6,922 bases of DNA from an uncultured Sphingomonadales bacterium (GCA_903893935.1 CAITOD010000677.1:1-6922), one strand, 5' to 3'. Positions 1-6,289 are shown, counted from the stretch's first letter. Program-made: numbers and translations. Notes: generated by a model not told the origin, from the sequence alone.

Positions 1-1177
1 CCAATTGCCGCGCCAGCACGCGCAGCCGCGAATTGATCTCGTCGCGATCGACATAGGCGCCCTGCAAATGCCGCTCGCCGGTCTGCGGGTCGAATTCGCG
101 CCGGGCATGCAGCACGCGGCGGTTGTCGAACGCCCACATGTCGCCCGGTGCCAGCCGCCGCTCGATAAAGAAGCGCGGATCGCGGGTCATCGCCTGGAAC
201 AGCCGCAGCGCGGCATAGATCGCTTCCATCTGCTCGGCCGGTGCATCGATCGGCCCGCGCAGGAAATTGGCAAACCGCACTTCGTCGAGATCGCCTTCGG
301 CATTGAGCGCGATCGCCGGCGCGCTCCAGCGATAATCGGTGCGGTCGTCGCGGTTCCAGAACGCCATCGGCGTGGTGGTGATCGTGGCGAATTCGGCCGG
401 ATGTTCGCGCCGCATCGCTTCGCCAATCGCAAAGCCGTCGACAAACACCGATTCGCCGCCAACCGTGTCGTTGATCAGGCAATGCAGGAACTGCACCCCG
501 GGCTGCAATTCGCGCGTGGGCAAATCGCTGTGCGGCGGCAGATTGACGCTGGTATACGCCGCGCTGTCGGCATTGGGCTTCGATTTCACATCGAACACGC
601 GGCCGAAATTGGTTTCGCGCAAATGCGAAATCCGTGCGATCGGCGCGAGCAGCGCTTCGTGCTCGACCGGCACGTGCTTGACCAGTGTCATCCCGGCCGA
701 GCGCAGCGCGGAGAGCCAGGCCCACAGCGTGCGGTCGTCGGCCATGATATCGGCATAGTCGAACGACTTGAGCGCATCGGCATAGTCGCTGCCCCAGATG
801 AACGGGCGTTCGCGCGCAGCATGGCGTTCGGCGCGGCTCGCCGCATCGGGTGCGTGGCTGCGCAGCCAGCCCGGGGCATAGCGGCTGGCGTGGCCATCGG
901 ACCAGGTGATCACCAGATCGCCGACGGCATCGATGCCGAGGCTCGCAAAGCCGAGGTCGGCGGGCGCGTCGGTGATTTCGAACAGCTGTTCGCGCGTCAG
1001 CGGCAGATAGCAGCGCGCGCACGTGCAATTGTCGCGCAGAAAAAAGCGGTCGAGCGGCGTTTCGCGCCCGTCGCTCCATGTCACCACCGCGACGTGCCCG
1101 GCAACCGCGACCTGCGTCAGCCGGTGATCGGTGGCAAACACGCGCCAGTCCTGCACGGTGCCGGTTTCGGTGGTCAT
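1..1177 (-). CDS. Gamma-butyrobetaine hydroxylase-like Fe(II)/2-oxoglutarate dioxygenase, zinc-site type (3' end cut by window)
   Basis: The 392 codons visible encode a nearly complete cytosolic oxygenase that should couple 2-oxoglutarate decarboxylation to hydroxylation of a small substrate. The N-terminal domain (about 1-110) has LRDNCTCARCYL with Cys51, Cys53 and Cys56, plus His96 in SDGHASRY, matching the structural zinc site of gamma-butyrobetaine hydroxylase. The TauD/TfdA-type catalytic domain (about 140-390) has iron ligands His216 and Asp218 (PPHSDLP) and His357 (RRVLHARR), with Arg369 a likely 2-oxoglutarate anchor. Compared from memory with human BBOX1, the four aromatic-cage positions are Phe191, Phe195, Tyr208 and Tyr375, all still aromatic, which favours a trimethylammonium-type substrate. 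The ATG at 1177 is preceded by GGAGAG with 8-nt spacing and lies 5 bp after the HD gene. BBOX1 is 387 residues long, so probably only a few C-terminal residues are missing. The family is clear. True butyrobetaine hydroxylase, TmpA-like and other hydroxylase roles cannot be told apart here. Confidence 0.92.
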   Translation of the reverse strand, partial: MTTETGTVQDWRVFATDHRLTQVAVAGHVAVVTWSDGRETPLDRFFLRDNCTCARCYLPLTREQLFEITDAPADLGFASLGIDAVGDLVITWSDGHASRYAPGWLRSHAPDAASRAERHAARERPFIWGSDYADALKSFDYADIMADDRTLWAWLSALRSAGMTLVKHVPVEHEALLAPIARISHLRETNFGRVFDVKSKPNADSAAYTSVNLPPHSDLPTRELQPGVQFLHCLINDTVGGESVFVDGFAIGEAMRREHPAEFATITTTPMAFWNRDDRTDYRWSAPAIALNAEGDLDEVRFANFLRGPIDAPAEQMEAIYAALRLFQAMTRDPRFFIERRLAPGDMWAFDNRRVLHARREFDPQTGERHLQGAYVDRDEINSRLRVLARQL

Positions 1178-1182
1178 CGCGG

Positions 1183-1191
1183 TCACTCTCC
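1183..1191 (-). promoter_or_regulatory. Shine-Dalgarno abutting the HD-gene stop codon (second dioxygenase)
   Basis: The minus strand reads GGAGAGTGA: the ribosome-binding site of the second dioxygenase is followed at once by the TGA stop of the HD gene, then ATG after five more bases. It fixes the start at 1177 and again suggests coupled translation. Confidence 0.7.
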
Positions 1192-1749
1192 GTCTGCGCC
1201 TTTGGTGTGCTCGCCCCACGGCGTGCGGGCAAATATGGTCGCCATCGCAGGCAGGAACGCCTCGATCGGCAGGGTGTCGTAATCGGGATCGAACGCTTTC
1301 TGATCCCACATGTCGGTAAACCGCGCGGTGCGCGCAAACGCCGGGTGGTCGCGGTAGCGGTCGCGCGCATGCTTGTCGCCACCGAAGTATTCGGCGTAGA
1401 AAAAGCCCTGGAATTCCTCGTGATGCTCGATCATCCAGGCGTTGAGCGGCGAAATGTAGGGTGCCAGCATCGCGGCGGCCATCGGTCCGTGGTTGACCGG
1501 CGCCAGCGTGTCGCCGATGTCGTGGAGCAGCGCGCAGACGACCATTTCGTCATCCGCGCCATCGCGCAGCGCGCGCGTCGCGGTCTGCAGCGAATGGACA
1601 TAGCGATCGACCGGATAGCCGAGATCGTGCGTGGCAAGCAGTTGCAAATGCGCGATCATCTGCCCGGCAATGCCTTGCTGAAAGCGCTCGAACTTTTCCT
1701 CGATCGGTTTCCAGTCTTCGGCGGTGGCTTCGTCGAAATGGCGAAACAT
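1183..1749 (-). CDS. Small HD-domain protein, predicted phosphohydrolase or diiron oxygenase
   Basis: This 188-residue soluble protein has a compact all-helical HD domain. Likely metal ligands are His52 (RYVHSLQTA), His76-Asp77 (ALLHDIGD), His87 (PVNHGPM), His109 or His110 (MIEHHEEF) and Asp149 (MWDQKAFDPDYDTLP). Six such ligands could hold two metals. The His52-to-His76 spacing of 24 equals that of the phosphonate-cleaving oxygenase PhnZ (His34/His58), but the third ligand follows after 11 residues rather than 22. It resembles the conserved, poorly characterised proteins annotated as predicted HD phosphohydrolases. HD proteins beside 2-oxoglutarate dioxygenases include the mixed-valent diiron oxygenases PhnZ and TmpB, which cleave the hydroxylated product of their partner, so a C-P or C-C cleaving oxygenase is a reasonable inference and a phosphatase the alternative. 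The ATG at 1749 has AAGGAG with 7-8 nt spacing. It sits 12 bp after the upstream dioxygenase gene and 5 bp before the downstream one, so co-expression is near certain. Confidence 0.92.
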   Translation of the reverse strand: MFRHFDEATAEDWKPIEEKFERFQQGIAGQMIAHLQLLATHDLGYPVDRYVHSLQTATRALRDGADDEMVVCALLHDIGDTLAPVNHGPMAAAMLAPYISPLNAWMIEHHEEFQGFFYAEYFGGDKHARDRYRDHPAFARTARFTDMWDQKAFDPDYDTLPIEAFLPAMATIFARTPWGEHTKGADGE

Positions 1750-1756
1750 TGGCGCG

Positions 1757-1764
1757 CTCCTTCA
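1757..1764 (-). promoter_or_regulatory. Shine-Dalgarno overlapping the upstream stop codon (HD gene)
   Basis: On the minus strand the sequence TGAAGGAG contains the TGA stop of the first dioxygenase and the AAGGAG ribosome-binding site of the HD gene, sharing one base. Ribosomes ending the first gene sit on the start signal of the next. This supports translational coupling and fixes the HD start at 1749. Confidence 0.75.
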
Positions 1765-2850
1765 GGCACTGTGCACCAGGCGGCGACGGCTGCTGACGAT
1801 ATCGCGATCCATATAGCACTGGCGCATGTGGCGCGATCCCGTTTCCAGCCGGTAGCCGGTGCGGCCGTGCAACAGGCGGTAATTGTCCATCATCAGCAAT
1901 TCCCCCGGCTGCAGCCGGAACCGCAAGGTAAGCGGCGAAGCCGGTGCAATCAGCTGCCAGAATTTGGCGCGCGCGGCGTAATAGGCATCGAGCTGGTCGA
2001 TCGGCAGCCGGCCGACCATCTCGGTGCGGTTGTTGTAGCGTATCTGCACCACTGCGCCCGCCGCATTGCGCTCGATCAACGGCGCCTGGTGTTCGAGAAA
2101 CGCGGTCGCATCGTGATAGCGGAACGTGACGTCGGTCCCGGTCAGCGTGGCGAACGCGGCCGGATCGTCGCGGCGCAGGATCGCGGCGGCGTGGAACCCG
2201 TCGACCAGCGTCGAATCCCCGCCATCGGCGTCGTTTTCCAGGCAATGCAGCAGGATATAGCCCGGCACCGGATCGCGATAGGGATTGTCGCTGTGCGGTT
2301 CGAGATGGCGCGGGGTCATCGTCAGGTCATAGGCATTGGGGATCGCCTTGACATCGGCCATGCCGCCCCAGTTGGTCACGCGGATCGGGCCGAGCAGATC
2401 GGCAAGTTCGAGCCCGCCATCGAGCTCGAGCGGAACCCCGCGCACCAGCGCAAAGCCATAGGCATCGAGCCCGTCGAGCAGCGCGCCGAGCGCCGCTGCA
2501 TCGGCTTGCACGGCGGCGAGATCGGCGGTCGGGAATTGCGCCGGATCGAGCGTGCCGTCCCAGTGCACGTGCTGGCTGACGGTTTCGGACGCAATCGCTT
2601 CGGCGAGCCAGGCGGCGGGCAGGTGGCTCGCAAATCCGTCGGAGAACGCAATCGCGCCGTCGAGTGCGGCTTGCGTCACGCGCAAATCGGTCGGCACATC
2701 GGCGGCTTCGTGCAGGCGCTGGCCGGTCAGCAGATCGAGCAGCGCGGGATCGGGCAGCCGTTCGCGCAGCCACACCGGGTGCAGCGTAACGGGTGCCTTG
2801 CCGGCATCGGCGACTTGCAGGCGGCCCTCGCCGGTGATCGTGAGATCCAT
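1762..2850 (-). CDS. Gamma-butyrobetaine hydroxylase/TmpA-like Fe(II)/2-oxoglutarate dioxygenase lacking the N-terminal zinc cysteines
   Basis: A complete 362-residue cytosolic dioxygenase and the first gene of the minus-strand operon. The short N-terminal domain (about 1-90) keeps the WLRER start of the family, but the usual cysteine cluster is replaced by a cysteine-free stretch (residues 31-45, RLPDPALLDLLTGQR), so no zinc is expected. The double-stranded beta-helix domain (about 105-360) carries iron ligands His186 and Asp188 (EPHSDNP) and His328 (RLLHGRTGY); Arg340 is a likely 2-oxoglutarate-binding residue. Positions matching the BBOX1 aromatic cage read Trp161, Ala165, Met178 and Tyr346, so the pocket differs from that of the sister enzyme at 1-1177 and the two probably act on different substrates or steps. 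The ATG at 2850 has GAGGGG 8 nt upstream, and the start fits the beginning of the family domain. The gene is divergent from the AraC regulator. Family assignment is secure; the substrate is unknown. Confidence 0.92.
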   Translation of the reverse strand: MDLTITGEGRLQVADAGKAPVTLHPVWLRERLPDPALLDLLTGQRLHEAADVPTDLRVTQAALDGAIAFSDGFASHLPAAWLAEAIASETVSQHVHWDGTLDPAQFPTADLAAVQADAAALGALLDGLDAYGFALVRGVPLELDGGLELADLLGPIRVTNWGGMADVKAIPNAYDLTMTPRHLEPHSDNPYRDPVPGYILLHCLENDADGGDSTLVDGFHAAAILRRDDPAAFATLTGTDVTFRYHDATAFLEHQAPLIERNAAGAVVQIRYNNRTEMVGRLPIDQLDAYYAARAKFWQLIAPASPLTLRFRLQPGELLMMDNYRLLHGRTGYRLETGSRHMRQCYMDRDIVSSRRRLVHSA

Positions 2851-2887
2851 GCCGCATTCCCCTCGATTCGACCATTTCGCGAACCGC

Positions 2888-2918
2888 AGTCTAACTCTGA
2901 ACCTCGCCCGCCTGTCAA
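2888..2918 (-). promoter_or_regulatory. Candidate promoter of the dioxygenase-HD operon
   Basis: On the minus strand a perfect TTGACA (-35, 2918-2913) is followed after a 19-bp spacer by TAGACT (-10-like, 2893-2888, four of six matches to TATAAT). The spacer is longer than the 16-18 bp optimum and the -10 is weak, as expected for a promoter that needs an activator. The -10 lies about 37 bp upstream of the ATG at 2850. This is inference from motif position only. Confidence 0.4.
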
Positions 2919-2920
2919 AG

Positions 2921-2949
2921 TTTGCGACATCGCAGACTCATTTTGCGAC
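2921..2949. repeat. 21-bp-period direct repeat, likely operator of the AraC-type regulator
   Basis: TTTGCGAC occurs at 2921-2928 and again at 2942-2949, exactly 21 bp or two helical turns apart. That is the usual arrangement for a dimeric AraC-family activator whose two helix-turn-helix units bind direct half-sites. The nearer copy starts 2 bp from the candidate -35 of the minus-strand operon, the normal place for an activator contacting RNA polymerase. Read on the minus strand the half-site is GTCGCAAA. The first copy also overlaps a short palindrome, TGCGA-CA-TCGCA (2923-2934). A third partial copy, TTTGCG, lies at 2986-2991. The regulator encoded next door is the obvious candidate ligand. 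Confidence 0.5.
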
Positions 2950-3020
2950 GAGGCGCCGCCGCGGCCGGGTGCATGCGAAAACGGTTTTGCGCGCGCGCGG
3001 AGTTGTGGTTTGTGGGGGCG

Positions 3021-4040
3021 ATGAACGCCGCTTTCGGTCCGCTGGATCAGGAAACCTATTGTTTTTATCTCGTGCCGGGCTTTTCGGCGATGGGCTTTGT
3101 CGCCGCGATGGAGCCATTGCGCGTGGCCAACCGGCTGGCGGTGCGCGCGGTGTTTGCCTGGCGGCTGTTTTCCGCCGACGGGCAACCGGTCGAAGCGTCG
3201 TGCGGGCTCAAAGTCGCGGTCGATGGCCCGCTCGATGAACAGGCTTCGGTGCTGATAGTGTGCGCGGGGTTTGCGCCGCGCCGCGCGATCACCCGGCCGC
3301 TGGTGGCGGCACTTCGCCGCATGGCGCGCAAAGGCACCGTGCTCGGCGCGCTCGACACCGGGGTCTATCTGCTTGCCGAAGCCGGGCTGATCGGCGAGCA
3401 GCCGGTGACCATGCATTGGGAAGCGGTGCCGGCGTTCCGCGAAGACTATCCCCGGGTGCGCGTGACCGAAGAGCTGTTCATGCTGGGCGAGCGGCTGTTC
3501 ACGTGCGCGGGCGGCACTGCGGCGATCGACATGATGCTCGAACGCATTGCCATGCGGCAGGGCCCGGCGCTGGCGCGTGCGGTGTCGGACCAGTTCATCC
3601 ACAGCCGCATCCGCCCGCACGAGGAACGCCAGCGGCTCGATCTCGCCTCGCGGCTTGGCACCGGCGACGCGCGGTTGCTCGCGGTGGTCGAAGCGATGGA
3701 AGGCAGGATCGAAGACCCGCTGCCGCTCGCCGATCTGGCGCGGCGGGCAGGCGTTACCCGGCGCCAGCTCGAACGGCTGTTTACCGCGCATTTCGGCATG
3801 GGCCCGGCGGCCTATTATCGCGATATCCGGCTCGAACGCGCGCGCAGCCTGCTGGCCGAAACCGGGCTGCCGCTGATCGAAGTGGCGATCGCCACCGGAT
3901 TTTCGTCGAAAAGCGCGATGGCGCGTGCTTATGTGCAGAAATTCGGCTCGCCCCCCGGCAGCGCGCGCGGGGCGGCCCATCTGCCTTTGTCGCGGGGCCT
4001 CAAGCCGACGGATGAAAAGGATTGTCGTGGTAACCGCTAG
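3021..4040 (+). CDS. GlxA/CdhR-type AraC-family transcriptional regulator (DJ-1/PfpI-like sensor plus AraC HTH)
   Basis: A 339-residue cytosolic DNA-binding regulator. The N-terminal DJ-1/PfpI (GATase1-like) sensor domain (about 10-190) has YCFYLVPGFSAMGF near its start, ALDTGVYLLAEAGL (110-123), MHWEAVPAF (131-139) and FTCAGGTAAIDMMLE (160-174), all typical of the GlxA/CdhR/GbdR/ArgR group. The AraC DNA-binding domain (about 222-315) holds both helix-turn-helix units: LADLARRAGVTRRQLERLF (237-255) and a second around 286-309 ending in QKFGSPP. Members with known ligands sense carnitine, glycine betaine or arginine, so a small amino or quaternary ammonium ligand is likely, but the ligand is not readable. 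The start is uncertain: ATG 3021 fits the domain start but has only GGGGG 2 nt away; GTG 3012 has GGAG at 9 nt; ATG 2973 is further upstream. It is divergent from the oxygenase operon and overlaps the MFS gene by 29 bp (or 14 bp), so it probably activates the former and is co-transcribed with the latter. Confidence 0.93.
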   Translation: MNAAFGPLDQETYCFYLVPGFSAMGFVAAMEPLRVANRLAVRAVFAWRLFSADGQPVEASCGLKVAVDGPLDEQASVLIVCAGFAPRRAITRPLVAALRRMARKGTVLGALDTGVYLLAEAGLIGEQPVTMHWEAVPAFREDYPRVRVTEELFMLGERLFTCAGGTAAIDMMLERIAMRQGPALARAVSDQFIHSRIRPHEERQRLDLASRLGTGDARLLAVVEAMEGRIEDPLPLADLARRAGVTRRQLERLFTAHFGMGPAAYYRDIRLERARSLLAETGLPLIEVAIATGFSSKSAMARAYVQKFGSPPGSARGAAHLPLSRGLKPTDEKDCRGNR

Positions 4041-5259
4041 CCCTGCCCAGAACACCCCCGTCGGCGGCCACGCCAAAATCCCGCTGCTGTTCGCGCTCGG
4101 CATTGCTGCCACCAGCGGGGCGGCGCATCTGGGCATCATCTACACGCCGTTTCTGGTCGGCGGGCTGATCGACCGCTATGGCTTCGGCCAGTTTCTGATG
4201 GGGTGGTTCGCTTCGGTCGAAACGCTGGCGTTCGCCGGCGCAATGTTCGTGTTTGCGCCGCGCGCGCACCGCTTCCGCCCCCGCCGCATGGCTTTGCTGG
4301 CAAGCGCGGTGATCGCAAGCGCGCAAGTGGTATCATCGATGACCGGGTTCTGGCCGCTCTTGCTGCTCAGCCGCGTCGCGACCGGGCTGGGGTTCGGCAC
4401 GCTCAACACTGCCGTCAACATCGCAGCGGGGCGCACCAGCCAGCCCGAACGCGCGATTTCGGTCGGCATTTCGCTGCAAGTGGTGCTGTTTGCGGTGCTC
4501 AATGTGGTGATCCCGCGGATCGGCGTGGCGGGCGGGGTGAGCGCGATGTTCATCGCGCTGGGGCTGGTCTCGGGCACGCTCGCGCTCGGCATGCTGGCGC
4601 TCAGCGATGCCACTGCGGCGGGGCAGGATACGGCAAAGGAACAGCAGGCGGTGCCGCCGATGGCGCCTGGCGGCTGGCCGGTGCTCGCGGCGATGGCGCT
4701 GTTTGCGTTCGGCACGATGGCGATCTGGCCGTTCATGGAACGCGCCGCGCATGCCATCCATCTGCCCGATACGACCTATGGTCTCTATCAGGCGCTGGCG
4801 ATGGCGCTAAGCTCGGTCGGCAATGTCACGCTGACGATGCTGCTGGCGCGCGGGCCGCGGCCCTGGCTGCTCGAAGCCGCGCTGATGACATGCGGCACGA
4901 TGTGCGCGGTGCTGACCACGGTCGACAGCCAGCTGGTGTTCGGCATGGCGCTGCAACTCTACAACGTGAGCTGGTACATCACCTATCCGCTGCTGCTGGG
5001 GCTGGCCTTTGCGCACGATCCGCATGGCCGGCTGGCGGTGCGCACCACGGCAACCTGGCTGGTGGCGCAATCGGCAGGGCAAGTGGTCGCGGGCTATGTG
5101 GCGCAAAGGACTGCGGGCTATGGCCTCGTCGGATGTCTCGGCATGATCACATGCGCGGTTGCGGTAGGCATTGTCATCTGGTTTCAGGCGCGCTTGCGCC
5201 GGCAGAGCGGGATGCGCGCACCAGTCAAGGCGCAGGTTGCCACAGGCACAGGCCGATAA
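4012..5259 (+). CDS. Major facilitator superfamily (MFS) transporter
   Basis: A 415-residue inner-membrane protein with 12 predicted hydrophobic segments (roughly 24-46, 62-82, 92-110, 114-136, 148-167, 174-197, 222-242, 257-278, 286-305, 308-333, 345-365, 371-391) and a polar central loop at about 198-221, the usual 6+6 MFS layout. A basic loop after segment 2 (APRAHRFRPRRM, 82-93) and SRVATGLGFGTLNTA in segment 4 fit the fold. The gene overlaps the end of the AraC gene, so the two form one plus-strand unit. By context it may import the substrate, or export a product, of the divergent oxygenase operon; the sequence does not reveal the substrate. Start choice: ATG 4012 has a weak upstream signal, while GTG 4027, five codons later, has AAAGGA at 4016-4021 with 5-nt spacing and may be the real start (410 residues). 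The C-terminus overlaps the convergent hydrolase gene by 35 bp. Confidence 0.92.
   Translation: MKRIVVVTASPAQNTPVGGHAKIPLLFALGIAATSGAAHLGIIYTPFLVGGLIDRYGFGQFLMGWFASVETLAFAGAMFVFAPRAHRFRPRRMALLASAVIASAQVVSSMTGFWPLLLLSRVATGLGFGTLNTAVNIAAGRTSQPERAISVGISLQVVLFAVLNVVIPRIGVAGGVSAMFIALGLVSGTLALGMLALSDATAAGQDTAKEQQAVPPMAPGGWPVLAAMALFAFGTMAIWPFMERAAHAIHLPDTTYGLYQALAMALSSVGNVTLTMLLARGPRPWLLEAALMTCGTMCAVLTTVDSQLVFGMALQLYNVSWYITYPLLLGLAFAHDPHGRLAVRTTATWLVAQSAGQVVAGYVAQRTAGYGLVGCLGMITCAVAVGIVIWFQARLRRQSGMRAPVKAQVATGTGR
4016..4021 (+). promoter_or_regulatory. Shine-Dalgarno favouring a GTG start at 4027 for the MFS gene
   Basis: AAAGGA lies inside the tail of the AraC gene, 5 nt before an in-frame GTG at 4027. 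The longer ATG start at 4012 has no comparable signal. It would reduce the overlap with the regulator gene from 29 to 14 bp. Confidence 0.4.
5225..5259. other. Tail-to-tail overlap of convergent genes
   Basis: The last 35 bp of the MFS gene (plus strand, TAA at 5257-5259) and of the hydrolase gene (minus strand) use the same DNA on opposite strands. No hairpin with a T-tract was seen here, so each transcript probably runs into the other gene before stopping. Confidence 0.85.
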
Positions 5260-6289
5260 GCGCATTGGGCGGTACATTGGCGACCAGCCGCGCCATGCCG
5301 CCGCGGCAGATCAGCGTGCGCGCGGTGGGGCCGGCGCCGGCAAGGCCCGACAGGTCGATCAGGATCTGGTCCCAATGGCGGTATTGCACATCGTGGCCTT
5401 CGCCGGGGTACGTGCGCGGCATGACCGGCCCGCCCAGATGGGTCTGCCAGAACACCGCATTGGCCGGGGTGACAGTGCGGTCGGCGAGGCCATAATACGT
5501 AAACACGGGCGCGGCGACCCGGCCCAGCGTCAGGTCTTCGAGCCGGGCGTGGCAATAGCGCTGCATTTCGGCGGCTTCGGGCGCGGCATCGCCCATCTGG
5601 CCGCGGATGAAGAACGCGCGCGCACCTTCGTCGTAAGCGCGCTCGGTAAACCCGGGAATGCTGTGCGTCGGGCTGTTTTCGGGGAACCCCCACCAGATCT
5701 GCGGGTTGTCGACCGCAGGCGCCAGCGCTTTGGCCACTTGCGGCGCAGTCAAGTCACAGCTGACCGTGTCGCCCACCAGCCGGTCGGCGAGGGCTGCGGC
5801 AAAGTGCAGCGAAATCACCCGGTTCGGCATGGCTGCCGCCACGTGCGCGGCATATGGCCCGCCGCCCGAGATTGCGACAACGGCGAAGCGCTTGACCGCC
5901 AGGTGGTCGAGCACGCTGCGCACATCGGCGGCATAGTCGCCGAGCGTCCAGGCGGGGTCGAATGCGGTGTCGCCAAACCCGTTGCGTTCGACGCTGATCA
6001 TCCGCAAGCGCAACTGGCGGCGCATGGTTTCGAGATAGCCGGTCATCAGCATCGCGCGCGCGCTGGTTCCGGTGCCGCCGACATAGAGCACCGGCCGCCA
6101 GCCTGCTTCGCCGGTATCGGTATAGTGCAGCACGCGGCCTTTGGGCCCGGGCAGCGCGTTGACCGCCGGGCCGAGCGGATCGAATTGCGCTTGCAAAGCC
6201 GGCAAGCGGTCGACGCTGGGGGTGTCTTCGCGGGCGTGCGCGGGGGCCGCGATCAGCAGCATCAAGACCAGTGCAAGGCGCGCGATCAT
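5225..6289 (-). CDS. Exported alpha/beta-hydrolase fold protein
   Basis: A complete 354-residue protein with a clear Sec signal peptide (MIARLALVLMLLIAAPAHA, likely cut after Ala19), so it should act in the periplasm or outside the cell. The alpha/beta-hydrolase domain spans about 50-320: oxyanion-hole region around YVGGTGTSA (69-77), nucleophile elbow VVAISGGGPYA with Ser141, acid Asp270 in YYGLADRTVTP, and His299 in YPGEGHDVQY. The elbow reads A-x-S-x-G rather than G-x-S-x-G. The triad is intact, so it is probably an active esterase, lipase, amidase or similar; the substrate is unknown. A tail of about 35 residues (320-354) with two cysteines (328 and 348) extends past the fold. ATG 6289 has AGGAG 7 nt upstream and overlaps the stop of the upstream permease (ATGA), so the pair is translationally coupled. 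The 3' end overlaps the convergent MFS gene. Confidence 0.9.
   Translation of the reverse strand: MIARLALVLMLLIAAPAHAREDTPSVDRLPALQAQFDPLGPAVNALPGPKGRVLHYTDTGEAGWRPVLYVGGTGTSARAMLMTGYLETMRRQLRLRMISVERNGFGDTAFDPAWTLGDYAADVRSVLDHLAVKRFAVVAISGGGPYAAHVAAAMPNRVISLHFAAALADRLVGDTVSCDLTAPQVAKALAPAVDNPQIWWGFPENSPTHSIPGFTERAYDEGARAFFIRGQMGDAAPEAAEMQRYCHARLEDLTLGRVAAPVFTYYGLADRTVTPANAVFWQTHLGGPVMPRTYPGEGHDVQYRHWDQILIDLSGLAGAGPTARTLICRGGMARLVANVPPNALIGLCLWQPAP

Noticed and set aside
5..1282. A 425-codon plus-strand frame opposite the left-edge dioxygenase
   Set aside because: The minus strand carries zinc and iron ligand motifs, whereas this frame has no recognisable domain or start signal.
1762..2850. 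Naming this gene tmpA and the HD gene tmpB
   Set aside because: Family and neighbourhood fit, but the HD gate motif and the presence of a second hydroxylase do not allow the specific substrate to be assigned.
2978..2988. AAAAC-G-GTTTT palindrome considered as an operator or small hairpin
   Set aside because: Five-base arms are too short to distinguish from chance, and it lacks a following T-tract for a terminator.
1078..3024. A 648-codon open frame on the plus strand antisense to the oxygenase operon
   Set aside because: It is Arg/Gly/Ala/His-rich with no recognisable domain, has no ribosome-binding site, and lies opposite three genes with intact catalytic motifs. Long antisense open frames are expected in GC-rich DNA.
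2727..4139. A 470-codon minus-strand open frame opposite the AraC regulator
   Set aside because: Low-complexity Arg/His/Pro-rich translation without family motifs; the opposite strand encodes a well-conserved regulator with both helix-turn-helix units.
4203..5495. A 430-codon plus-strand frame overlapping the MFS gene and running into the hydrolase
   Set aside because: Out of frame with the 12-segment transporter and composed of Arg/Gly/Ala/His-rich sequence; a GC-driven shadow.
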